Below are positions 27,438-35,323 of a stretch of 64,000 nt of DNA, piece by piece. The stretch is from Vibrio japonicus (GTDB taxonomy: Bacteria; Pseudomonadota; Gammaproteobacteria; Enterobacterales; Vibrionaceae). The stretch lies in assembly GCF_024582835.1 (NCBI RefSeq), contig NZ_CP102097.1, positions 868,001-932,000 of the forward strand. Direction: 5' to 3'. The notes beneath the pieces are model-generated. The model was not told the DNA's origin and made no database searches. It saw only the letters and a list, made by a program, of their open reading frames with translations. The stretch's first letter is position 1. Each line of letters opens with the position of its first letter. Position numbers and translations under genes: made by a program.

Positions 27438-28280
27438 TTAGTGTTCGTTATGTAGCAGTGCATCGAAGCGTGGATTACCGTGTAGCCCTTCTAAATCAGG
27501 CTCTGTGTTGATCAGGTCTCGGATAGAAGGGCTCGCTTCGATCGCGCGCTCCAAATCTTCAATCGCTTGCTCTTCAACCCCAAGACGAGAGTAGGCACAC
27601 GCACGTTGGTACAGTGCAGGTCCGTTGGTTGTATCAAGATCAAGCACTCGGTTTGAAAGGCTGAGTGCCCAGTGGTACTCGTTGATTTCCATTGCGGCGT
27701 CAGCTTTGTACGTCAGTGCTTCCAAATCCCCTGGGCGAATGCCCAAAATCTCATCGTAAACATCAATCTTCTGTTCTGGCGTTGGCATGCTTTGCGCACG
27801 CAGCCACAGGTTGTGGATCTCGTTGATCTTCTCTATTTCTCTGTTGTTCTCACTAATGATGCGTGTCTTACGCTTCAAATCGCGCTCCAGCACACTGAAT
27901 TTTTTTTCGTACTCTTTGGCAATCGCGTCAAGGCGTTTGTCAGCCATCTCTCTAGTATTACTTTTGAATTCATTCAAAGATTGCCAGCCAACAAAGGCAA
28001 TTAACGAAGCGACACCCGCAATGATGTAGAAAAAGTACGTTACCGTGACGTTGGCGTAGTTGAGTGATTTGTCGGCAACGGAAAGCTCGCGATCGGTGAT
28101 TTGAATGACCAGTTTTCGCTCTAAGTCTTGTTGCTCCTGTCTCAATGCTTTGAGCTCATCGAGTATGTATCGCTCCATTAAAGGGCGGTCGAGCAAATCG
28201 CTCTCAGAGTATGACTTTTGTTCGGCGAGTGTCGGCTGGACAAAAGAAAACAGCCCCAAGAGAAGTATCAAAATGCGCAT
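27438..28280 (-). CDS. Membrane-anchored coiled-coil TPR protein, function unknown
   Basis: This 280-residue protein starts at ATG 28280 with a signal-peptide-like MRILILLLGLFSFVQPTLA. A longer frame to 28382 has no better start. A polar helical region comes next, then one membrane segment (VTYFFYIIAGVASLIAFVGW, about residues 80-100). A long charged coiled coil of about 60 residues follows (NTREMADKRLDAIAKEYEKKF onward), and then TPR-like repeats up to the C-terminus (GNPRFDALL). I do not recognise a named family. It lies between the choline operon and the ectoine operon on the opposite strand to both, so a link to osmotic stress is only positional. Confidence 0.75.
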   Translation of the reverse strand: MRILILLLGLFSFVQPTLAEQKSYSESDLLDRPLMERYILDELKALRQEQQDLERKLVIQITDRELSVADKSLNYANVTVTYFFYIIAGVASLIAFVGWQSLNEFKSNTREMADKRLDAIAKEYEKKFSVLERDLKRKTRIISENNREIEKINEIHNLWLRAQSMPTPEQKIDVYDEILGIRPGDLEALTYKADAAMEINEYHWALSLSNRVLDLDTTNGPALYQRACAYSRLGVEEQAIEDLERAIEASPSIRDLINTEPDLEGLHGNPRFDALLHNEH

Positions 28281-28484
28281 ATGCAAGTCATCCGTTTGTT
28301 TCTTTATTTTATCGTAGAAGCACGGTAACAAATTCGCGTGCCAGTTAGTATGGCAATTCGCAGGAAATTCAGATTCTTGCACGAAACTAACCTGCTACAT
28401 GCCTGAGCGATTCCCGATTCCTGTCAGATATTGATAGCTAAATAGATTAGAGTCCTAACCTTTTTTATGTATTTTTTACTCATT

Positions 28485-28506
28485 AAGCGTGATCTGCGTC
28501 ACATTA
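28485..28506. promoter_or_regulatory. CRP-like site upstream of ectA
   Basis: A 22-base site matches the E. coli CRP consensus at about 16 positions, with GTGAT on the left and TCACATT on the right. Its centre, 28495.5, lies 61.5 bases before the start predicted from a promoter at 28520-28550. This is the classic class I activator distance. Confidence 0.55.
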
Positions 28507-28519
28507 ACGCCGATATATT

Positions 28520-28550
28520 TTGATTTTAATTGGTGTTGTAGAGTCATAAT
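28520..28550 (+). promoter_or_regulatory. Predicted sigma-70 promoter of ectABC-ask
   Basis: TTGATT at 28520-28525 and CATAAT at 28545-28550 resemble -35 and -10 boxes, but the spacing of 19 is long. Transcription would start near 28557, and the ectA ribosome site AAAGGA follows at 28575-28580. The rest of the 28281-28593 gap shows no gene. Confidence 0.45.
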
Positions 28551-28593
28551 AAATACGAAATTTGTTTAGAGTTCAAAGGAAATGTTTTTTCAT

Positions 28594-29136
28594 ATGATCA
28601 CATCAGCGCCTTGGGTGATGTATCCCGAAATCGGTGAGACCCCAAGTAAAAAATGGAACTTTCGCGAACCTAGCAGAGCGGATGGAAGCAAGATTTTTGG
28701 TTTGATTGCAGACTGCCCGCCATTGGATGTGAACTCTTCGTACTGCAATTTTCTTCAAGCAGCGCATTTCAGTGACACTTGCATCATTGCAGAGCAAGAC
28801 AAAGACATTGCGGGTTTTATCTCAAGTTACAAAAAACCCAGCGATCCTAATGTGTTGTTCGTATGGCAAGTGGCTGTCTCTCCTCGCTATCGCGGTAAAG
28901 GCTTGGCTTACAAAATGCTCGACCAGTTGTTACAGCGCAAATCGCTGCAAGGTGTCGATGCAGTAGAAACCACCATCACGAAAGACAATGACGCGTCTTG
29001 GTCATTGTTCAAAAAACTCGATGCCAATAACGGCAATGGTGGTGAAGTCAGTACTTTCCTAGACGAAGAAGCACATTTCAAAGGCACGCACGATACCGAG
29101 TATTTGTATCGCATCCCTTTAAATAATCCTCAATAA
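28594..29136 (+). CDS. ectA: Diaminobutyrate acetyltransferase
   Basis: This 180-residue GNAT-fold enzyme acetylates L-2,4-diaminobutyrate, the second step of ectoine synthesis. The start pattern ITSAPWVMYPEIGETPSKKWNFREPSRADGSKIF, the acetyl-CoA loop VAVSPRYRGKGLAYKM and ETTITKDNDASWSLFKKLD are typical of EctA. ATG 28594 fits the family start (MITSAPWV). The in-frame ATG 28582 lies only one base after AAAGGA and is less likely. It is the first gene of ectABC-ask. Confidence 0.95.
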   Translation: MITSAPWVMYPEIGETPSKKWNFREPSRADGSKIFGLIADCPPLDVNSSYCNFLQAAHFSDTCIIAEQDKDIAGFISSYKKPSDPNVLFVWQVAVSPRYRGKGLAYKMLDQLLQRKSLQGVDAVETTITKDNDASWSLFKKLDANNGNGGEVSTFLDEEAHFKGTHDTEYLYRIPLNNPQ

Positions 29137-29160
29137 ACAGGAGCCATAACGGTCTTTCAC

Positions 29161-30426
29161 ATGGATATTTTTAAAAAACGAGAATCCCAAGTACGTTCAT
29201 ACTCAAACAGTTTTCCGGTGGTATTCAAAAAAGCAAAAGGTTGCTGGCTAGAAACTGATCAAGGCGAGCGCTATCTGGACTTTCTTGCCGGTGCCGGATC
29301 GCTTAACTATGGGCACAACAACCCAGTCCTTAAGCAAGCACTATTGGAATACATTGAAGCCGACGGCATCACACACGGATTGGATATGCACTCCGACGCA
29401 AAAGCGATGTTTCTCAAGTCGCTGCAGCGTTACATCCTTGTCCCAAGAGATCTTGATTACAAAGTCCAGTTTACTGGCCCAACGGGCACCAACGCCGTCG
29501 AGGCTGCGCTGAAATTGGCGCGTAAAGTAACGGGTCGCAGCAACATCGTTGCTTTCACCAACGGTTTCCACGGTTGTACCGCGGGCGCATTGGCTGCTAC
29601 GGGTAACCAACATCACCGTGGTGGTAACGGTGCACCACTTAGCAACGTAACTCGTATTCCATTTGACGGTTACGCGAACATTGATGGTTTGGCATTTTTT
29701 GAAACCATGCTCTCTGATAACTCAAGCGGTATGGATAAGCCAGCGGCGGTTCTGCTGGAAACGGTTCAGGGTGAAGGCGGCTTGAACGTGGCGTCAAATG
29801 AATGGTTACAGCGCTTGAGCAAACTTTGTAAAGCGCACGACATTTTACTGATTGTTGATGATATTCAAGCAGGTTGTGGTCGTACTGGTACCTTCTTCAG
29901 CTTCGAGCCATCGGGCATCAAACCAGACATGGTGACGCTATCGAAATCGATCGGTGGTTACGGCTTGCCAATGGCCATTGTTCTGCTGAAACCTGAACTG
30001 GATAAGTGGAAACCGGGCGAGCACAACGGTACGTTTCGTGGCAACAACCACGCCTTCGTGACTGCCGCGAAAGCACTTGAAATCTATTGGGCAAACGACC
30101 AGTTCGCAACGCACATTGGTCAATGTTCAGAGATGGTTTCGAACACGATTCAGCGTTTGGTTAAACGCTACCCAGAGCTGTTTGTACAGCAGAAAGGTCG
30201 CGGCATGATGATAGGTATCGAATGTCGCAATGGCGATCTGTCGGATGAGATTGCTAAGACTTGTTTTGAACTGGGTATGGTGATTGAAACCGCAGGCCCA
30301 GACGATGAGATTGTGAAGTTCTTCTGTCCACTGACGATTACCGAGCAAGAACTCGAACAAGGCCTGAGCATTTTTGAAAATGCAGTAGAAAGCGTTGCGA
30401 CAAAATATTTTAAAAAAGCATCATAA
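29161..30426 (+). CDS. ectB: Diaminobutyrate-2-oxoglutarate transaminase
   Basis: This 421-residue class III aminotransferase converts aspartate semialdehyde and glutamate to diaminobutyrate, the first committed ectoine step. PLP-binding Lys262 is in [12 protein letters not shown], and the Asp pair is in [13 protein letters not shown] (233-234). [16 protein letters not shown] is the phosphate-binding region. Length fits EctB. It lies 24 bases after ectA. Confidence 0.96.
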   Translation: MDIFKKRESQVRSYSNSFPVVFKKAKGCWLETDQGERYLDFLAGAGSLNYGHNNPVLKQALLEYIEADGITHGLDMHSDAKAMFLKSLQRYILVPRDLDYKVQFTGPTGTNAVEAALKLARKVTGRSNIVAFTNGFHGCTAGALAATGNQHHRGGNGAPLSNVTRIPFDGYANIDGLAFFETMLSDNSSGMDKPAAVLLETVQGEGGLNVASNEWLQRLSKLCKAHDILLIVDDIQAGCGRTGTFFSFEPSGIKPDMVTLSKSIGGYGLPMAIVLLKPELDKWKPGEHNGTFRGNNHAFVTAAKALEIYWANDQFATHIGQCSEMVSNTIQRLVKRYPELFVQQKGRGMMIGIECRNGDLSDEIAKTCFELGMVIETAGPDDEIVKFFCPLTITEQELEQGLSIFENAVESVATKYFKKAS

Positions 30427-30439
30427 CAAGGAAGAATAC

Positions 30440-30826
30440 ATGATTGTTAGAACACTAGCTGAGTGTCGAAACAGTGAACGTCGAGTAGTGGCAGAAACTT
30501 GGGAAAGCGTCCGTATGTTGTTGAAAGATGACAAAATGGGCTTTTCTTTCCACATTACGACCATCTTTGAAAACACCGAAACACATATCCACTACCAAAA
30601 CCACCTAGAGTCGGTTTACTGCATGAGTGGCGAAGGGGAAATCGAAGTGGTTGGCGGCGAAACGTACCCAATCAAACCGGGGACGCTATACATTCTCGAT
30701 AAGCATGACGAGCATTATTTACGTGCTTACAAAGGCAAAGAAATGGTCATGGCTTGTGTCTTTAATCCACCGATCACTGGCGCAGAAGTGCACGATGAAA
30801 ACGGTGTCTACCCTTTGGTTGACTAA
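30440..30826 (+). CDS. ectC: Ectoine synthase
   Basis: This 128-residue cupin closes N-acetyl-diaminobutyrate into ectoine. The metal and substrate motifs are visible as [43 protein letters not shown] and [20 protein letters not shown]. The start is ATG 30440 behind AAGGAAG. A longer frame from 30395 runs back into ectB and does not fit the family. No ectD hydroxylase follows, so hydroxyectoine is not expected from this locus. Confidence 0.96.
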   Translation: MIVRTLAECRNSERRVVAETWESVRMLLKDDKMGFSFHITTIFENTETHIHYQNHLESVYCMSGEGEIEVVGGETYPIKPGTLYILDKHDEHYLRAYKGKEMVMACVFNPPITGAEVHDENGVYPLVD

Positions 30827-30922
30827 CCGAGCGGCGCAAGTGGGGCATCGCCCCGCTATCTCAAATCACCCTCAATCCCATGTCATTACATACGTGTCAT
30901 TAAATAATCGAGGTTATCTAAT

Positions 30923-32344
30923 ATGACTTATACCGTAGAAAAAATCGGCGGTACTTCTATGACAGCATTTGATGCTGTTCTCGAAAACATCATCCTACGT
31001 CCACAAGATCGCTATAAGCGTGCGTTTGTGGTGTCGGCATACGGCGGTATTACCGACGCGCTACTGGAATGCAAAAAAACCAGTAAGCCGGGTGTGTACC
31101 AGTTAATTGCCAAACGGGATGAAAAATGGCGAGAGGCTCTGGATTATGTTGAGAAACGCATGTTGTTGACCAACGAGAATATTTTCGCGGATCCAATGAA
31201 TCGCATGCGAGCAGACCAGTTTATTCGTTCGCGCATTTCTGAAGCGAAAAATTGTGTCACAAATATTATGGAAACGTGCCAATACGGCCAGTTTTCACTG
31301 CGTCATTACCTGCCGCAAATTCGTGAGTTTTTATCCTCACTGGGTGAAGTCCACAGCGCCTTTAACACTGCGCTAAAACTGAAAAATATGGGCATCAACG
31401 CCAAGTTTGTGGACTTGTCCGGTTGGGATTCGCAAACCCCCAAAAGCTTGGATGAGACCATCAAAGATGCTTTTGAAGGCATTAACATTGACGAAGAACT
31501 GCCAATCGTCACCGGTTACGCGTATTGTAAAGAAGGCCTGATGACCACCTATGACCGCGGCTACAGTGAAATGACATTCAGCCGAATTGCATCAATCACT
31601 AACGCGGATTTGGCGATCATCCACAAAGAGTATCACTTGAGCTCGGCAGATCCTCGCGTGGTTGGCCCTGAGAAAGTGCTACCGATTGGTCATACTAACT
31701 ATGACGTCGCTGACCAGTTAGCAAACTTGGGTATGGAAGCGATTCACCCGAATGCCGCGGCTGGCCTACGCGAAAGCGGTATTGAGCTGCAAATCAAGAA
31801 TACTTTTGAGCCAGAGCATCAGGGCACATTAATCTCAAGTCAGTACAAACCAGATGAAGACCGCGTTGAGATCATCGCAGGCAAAGAGAAAGTATTTGCT
31901 TTGCACTTGTTCGATCAAGCGATGGTTGGCCAGGTGGATAACGTAAGCTGTGAGTTGATGGAATTCATCGCAGACGCTCGGGTGAGCCTGATTGGTAAAG
32001 AGATGAATGCGAACTCGATTACCTACTATCTTGGTGGCAGCACAGAGAGCCTAAACAAAGTGTTGTACAAAGCGGAAAAACGCTATCCGAAAGCGTCGAT
32101 TAAAGGGCGCATGGTGGCGCTGATTTCTGTGATTGGCTCGCAGATTGATACCAACAAAGCGTTGGCGCAAGGCGTGTTGGCACTGATGAACAAGGGGATT
32201 ACCCCTGCCGCGTTGCACTCATCTATGCGCAATGTCAACGTGCAGTTTGTGGTCAGCGACAAAGAATACCAGAAAGCGATTTGTGCGCTGCACGAGGAGT
32301 TGTTCCCCAAGCAATCTCATCTGGCAATGGGTGAGGTGGCGTAG
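30923..32344 (+). CDS. ask: Ectoine-pathway aspartokinase
   Basis: This 473-residue aspartokinase begins TVEKIGGTSM, the kinase signature, and carries two C-terminal ACT-type repeats (from about residue 330). Ask_Ect enzymes are the specialised form linked to ectABC that supplies aspartyl phosphate free of lysine/threonine feedback. Linkage 96 bases after ectC on the same strand supports this role. A strong terminator follows. Confidence 0.93.
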   Translation: MTYTVEKIGGTSMTAFDAVLENIILRPQDRYKRAFVVSAYGGITDALLECKKTSKPGVYQLIAKRDEKWREALDYVEKRMLLTNENIFADPMNRMRADQFIRSRISEAKNCVTNIMETCQYGQFSLRHYLPQIREFLSSLGEVHSAFNTALKLKNMGINAKFVDLSGWDSQTPKSLDETIKDAFEGINIDEELPIVTGYAYCKEGLMTTYDRGYSEMTFSRIASITNADLAIIHKEYHLSSADPRVVGPEKVLPIGHTNYDVADQLANLGMEAIHPNAAAGLRESGIELQIKNTFEPEHQGTLISSQYKPDEDRVEIIAGKEKVFALHLFDQAMVGQVDNVSCELMEFIADARVSLIGKEMNANSITYYLGGSTESLNKVLYKAEKRYPKASIKGRMVALISVIGSQIDTNKALAQGVLALMNKGITPAALHSSMRNVNVQFVVSDKEYQKAICALHEELFPKQSHLAMGEVA

Positions 32345-32386
32345 CTTTTTCTGGATGTATCAAGCAAAACGAATCATCTGAAAACA

Positions 32387-32417
32387 AAAAAGGCGATGCC
32401 CTAAGGTATCGCCTTTT
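32387..32417. terminator. Bidirectional rho-independent terminator
   Basis: AGGCGATGCC at 32391-32400 pairs with GGTATCGCCT at 32405-32414, flanked by A and T runs. It ends ectABC-ask and the convergent DUF368 gene. Confidence 0.8.
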
Positions 32418-32434
32418 GTACTAATCTTGTCCGT

Positions 32435-33355
32435 TTAGATGTCGCGGTTTTCCGCAAACTTTTCTAAACCTAGAACCAGTGCAATGGCACACAGCATCAA
32501 TACGATTGCAATACCCAGTTGTGCGGGGTGCGAGGTAACTGCTTCGAAATCAAATGGAGATAGGTTCTCTTGCAACAGTGGTACTTGCTCACCTTTCGAG
32601 TTTGTGCGCCAAGTTAGCGTTTCTTTCCAAGGCCAAATCTTAGGCAATGTACCTAGCATCAAACCCGTTAAGAACACCAAGGTAAAATCGCGGAAGTGCC
32701 GCAGTAGCCATGACAGCAGGTGCGAAAATGTCAGTAGCCCCACCACGCAGCCGGAAAGAAATAGGGCCAGAATTGGGATGTCAAATGACTTCACAGCGCC
32801 CAAGACAGGGGTGTACATGCCGATTAGCAGGAGAATAAAACTTCCTGAAATACCAGGAAGGATCATGGCGCAAATCGCGATAGAGCCAGCGAGTAAAACG
32901 TTCAGGCTAGTTGGTTCCATGTGCAATGGCTTCAGCATGGTAATGCTATAAGCAAACACGACACCCAGTAACAGGAACACAAAGCGGCTTACATTACGTC
33001 GCTCGACTTGTTTGAGCATGTGGAAAACGGAAACCAGAATAAGCCCGAAGAAGAAGGACCATAATGGGATTGGGTGAGTGACCAATAACCATGAGATGAG
33101 TTTTGCGAGTGTCGCAATACTGAAAAAAATGCCGCCAAACAATGAGATTAAGAAAAATCCGTTGATATGGTTGAAGGCTGCTTTAACCCCTCCTTTTTTC
33201 CAGATCCCCAACAGACTTGGATTTACTCGTCGGATGCTTTCTAGAAGCGTGTCATAGATACCAGTAATAAACGCTATTGTACCGCCTGATACACCGGGCA
33301 CTACGTCTGCAGCACCCATCGCTATTCCTTTGAGAAACGTCGTAAAATAATTCAT
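32435..33355 (-). CDS. popT: DUF368 polyprenyl-phosphate translocase (PopT)
   Basis: This 306-residue integral membrane protein has about eight to nine hydrophobic segments and the DUF368 repeats GIAMGAADVVPGVSGGTIAFITGIYD and AICAMILPGISGSFILLLIGMY. DUF368 proteins, including V. cholerae VCA0040, have been reported to recycle undecaprenyl phosphate across the inner membrane and to matter at alkaline pH. The gene diverges from the qrr gene, and its neighbours gltS and plzD match the VCA0040-VCA0042 region. ATG 33355 gives the normal N-terminus. Confidence 0.85.
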   Translation of the reverse strand: MNYFTTFLKGIAMGAADVVPGVSGGTIAFITGIYDTLLESIRRVNPSLLGIWKKGGVKAAFNHINGFFLISLFGGIFFSIATLAKLISWLLVTHPIPLWSFFFGLILVSVFHMLKQVERRNVSRFVFLLLGVVFAYSITMLKPLHMEPTSLNVLLAGSIAICAMILPGISGSFILLLIGMYTPVLGAVKSFDIPILALFLSGCVVGLLTFSHLLSWLLRHFRDFTLVFLTGLMLGTLPKIWPWKETLTWRTNSKGEQVPLLQENLSPFDFEAVTSHPAQLGIAIVLMLCAIALVLGLEKFAENRDI

Positions 33356-33466
33356 GCTAACTAATGGATAAATTTAGGTGGTACGAGTATATCGACTCTT
33401 TAGTTTAAAAAGTACCGCAAAAGCTAAGTTGACATTCTTGTTTATAAGAATCTGGTTTTATATTAA

Positions 33467-33504
33467 TTTGCAAATTGATCGCAAAATGCAATTTCATTTT
33501 GCAA
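33467..33504. promoter_or_regulatory. LuxO-type activator sites upstream of qrr
   Basis: Two sites match the LuxO consensus TTGCAWWWTGCAA at 12 of 13 positions: TCGCAAAATGCAA at 33479-33491 and TTTCATTTTGCAA at 33492-33504. A further TTTGCAAA lies at 33467-33474. They stand 60-85 bases before the sigma-54 promoter, the right range for a bacterial enhancer. Confidence 0.8.
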
Positions 33505-33563
33505 TTTGGGAATTGAATAATGGCTAAAGTGGCGTTTCTTTAATCGAAAATGGCCATAAAAAG

Positions 33564-33580
33564 TTGGCACGGATGCTGCA
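33564..33580 (+). promoter_or_regulatory. Sigma-54 promoter of qrr
   Basis: TTGGCACGGATGCTGCA has the invariant GG (33566-33567) and GC (33578-33579) ten bases apart. The -24/-12 geometry puts transcription start at about 33591, exactly where the Qrr sequence begins. Confidence 0.9.
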
Positions 33581-33590
33581 TTATAGATAT

Positions 33591-33697
33591 CGACCCTTAT
33601 TAAGCCGAGGGTCACCTAGCCAACTGACGTTGTTAGTGAATGCTTTTTGTTCACACAAAATATAAGCCAATCGCCCTTTGCGATTGGCTATTTTTTT
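33591..33697 (+). ncRNA. qrr: Qrr quorum-sensing small RNA
   Basis: This RNA of about 107 bases starts with a stem formed by GACCCTT and AGGGTC. It continues with CTAGCCAACTGACGTTGTTA and GTGAA, the conserved Qrr core that base-pairs with luxR/hapR-type mRNAs with help from Hfq. It ends in a strong terminator: AGCCAATCGC at 33665-33674 with GCGATTGGCT at 33680-33689, followed by seven T. A sigma-54 promoter and LuxO-type sites lie upstream. At low cell density phospho-LuxO would switch it on and so reduce the master quorum regulator. It is not beside luxO, so it is one of the dispersed qrr copies and its number cannot be assigned here. Confidence 0.93.
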
Positions 33698-34039
33698 GTC
33701 TTGGATTTTGTAAATTCCCATTAACAAACGTAATTTCAGTAACTTATGGTATTTACCTAGGTGAACCCAGCACACGTTTTTAGTGTCACAACTCGACAAC
33801 ACGTGAAAAATCCATTAATAATGTCCGCCTTCTAAGCTCATGCCAGTATTTAATTCTGGTTATTCTGTTGAAATGGAGTGGGATCGCCCGCTGTAGAGAG
33901 GAAATTTTTCAATAGACAAATTTTACTAATCGCACAGGTAAGTCGTTGGTTGATACCACGCTAACTCGTCCTGTCGCTGAGCCGAAATCGGGCTCTTAAC
34001 TCATTAGGGAAGATGAGTGACGCATAATAAAGAGGTTAT
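33698..34039 (+). promoter_or_regulatory. gltS upstream region with structured leader
   Basis: This gap holds no convincing gene. Close to gltS lie a stem-loop at 33979-33995 (GAG-CCGA with TCGG-CTC, one bulge) and another formed by ACTCAT 33999-34004 and ATGAGT 34013-34018, ending about 20 bases before the start codon. ACAGG and CCTGT farther up can also pair. An 18-codon open frame (33840-33896, MPVFNSGYSVEMEWDRPL) lies upstream without a clear ribosome site. Together these look like a regulated 5' leader, but I recognise no known riboswitch. Confidence 0.35.
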
Positions 34040-35266
34040 ATGAATCAGATAATTTCAGTTGGACCGCAAGAATCTTTCATGGTCGCCATCGGCGTTCTAT
34101 TCTTAGGTCACTTTATCAACTCGAAGCTCCCTATTCTTAAGAAATTTAACATTCCAGAGCCTATTGTGGGTGGTTTGATCGTCGCTATCGGCATTACGAT
34201 GATGCATTTTAATGGGATCGATTTAGAATTCTCGTTGCCATTGCAAAATGTGTTTATGTTGATGTTTTTTAGCACGGTGGGTTTGGCTGCAAACTATACC
34301 CAGCTAATGAAAGGTGGGGCGAAAGTGTTCCTTTTTCTTGCTGTGGCATCGTTTTATATCATCATCCAAAACGGAGTAGGGATTTCACTCGCAAGCGCGC
34401 TAGGTCTCGATCCGTTGATGGGTTTGATTGCAGGTTCCATTACACTGTCAGGTGGGCATGGCACGGGTGCCGCATGGTCTAATACATTTTCAGAAACCTA
34501 CGGTTTAACCAACACTCTTGAAATTGCCATGGCATCGGCGACATTCGGTTTGATCATAGGCGGTATTATTGGTAGCCCTGTCGCTCAGAAACTGATTGAT
34601 AAAAATAACTTTGAATCAGTCTATGGCCGTGGCACTCAAACTCACCAGAAGTTTCCAGAAGTCATTACTTACAACGAGTATGAAGAGGATAAAGTCACCG
34701 CTAAGAAGGTGATTGAAGTGCTGTTCATTCTGCTTATCTGTGTGACAGGCGCGAAGTATTTGGAGCAGTTGGTGAGCAGCTTTGAGATTAGCTGGTTGAT
34801 GATCCCTGACTTTGTTTATGCTCTGTTCATTGGTGTGTTTATCACTAATATCTTAGAAGTCACTAAGGTACATAAAGTGAATGCGGAAACCGTCGATATT
34901 CTTGGTACCGTATCCTTATCGCTGTTTTTGGCAATGGCGTTAATGAGCCTGAAACTGTGGAATATCTTTGATTTGGCGATTCCATTTTTGGTTATTCTGG
35001 CGGTTCAATCGGTGGTGCTTGGTGTATTCGCTTACTTTGTGACTTTTAAGGTGATGGGCTCTAACTACGACGCAGCGGTCATTGCGGGTGGGCACTGTGG
35101 CTTTGGCTTAGGTGCAACACCTACGGCCGTTATGAATATGGGCTCGTTAGTCAATAAATACGGCCCTTCTCCGCAAGCCTTTATGGTAGTGCCTATCGTT
35201 GGCGCGTTCTTTATCGATATCGTGAACCTGATTATCCTTCAGGGGTATATATCGTTTATCGGATAG
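34040..35266 (+). CDS. gltS: Sodium/glutamate symporter
   Basis: This 408-residue membrane protein has the two inverted halves of GltS, with IAGSITLSGGHGTGAAWSNTF in the first and AAVIAGGHCGFGLGATPTAVMNM in the second. These glycine-rich hairpins bind Na+ and glutamate. About ten to twelve membrane segments are seen. AAAGAGG precedes ATG 34040. A terminator follows directly. Glutamate is itself an osmolyte and a donor for ectoine synthesis, but no operon link exists. Confidence 0.93.
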   Translation: MNQIISVGPQESFMVAIGVLFLGHFINSKLPILKKFNIPEPIVGGLIVAIGITMMHFNGIDLEFSLPLQNVFMLMFFSTVGLAANYTQLMKGGAKVFLFLAVASFYIIIQNGVGISLASALGLDPLMGLIAGSITLSGGHGTGAAWSNTFSETYGLTNTLEIAMASATFGLIIGGIIGSPVAQKLIDKNNFESVYGRGTQTHQKFPEVITYNEYEEDKVTAKKVIEVLFILLICVTGAKYLEQLVSSFEISWLMIPDFVYALFIGVFITNILEVTKVHKVNAETVDILGTVSLSLFLAMALMSLKLWNIFDLAIPFLVILAVQSVVLGVFAYFVTFKVMGSNYDAAVIAGGHCGFGLGATPTAVMNMGSLVNKYGPSPQAFMVVPIVGAFFIDIVNLIILQGYISFIG

Positions 35267-35285
35267 TGAACAGAGACTGTTAACA

Positions 35286-35319
35286 AAAACGCCCTACAGA
35301 ATCAGCAGGGCGTTTTTTT
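35286..35319. terminator. Bidirectional rho-independent terminator
   Basis: ACGCCCT at 35289-35295 pairs with AGGGCGT at 35307-35313, with an A-run before and a seven-T run after. It serves gltS and the convergent plzD. Confidence 0.85.
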
Positions 35320-35323
35320 ATGT

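Noticed and set aside
33581..33802. 73-codon minus-strand frame over the qrr gene
   Set aside because: The same DNA is explained by the Qrr RNA and its terminator, and the frame has no protein-like pattern.
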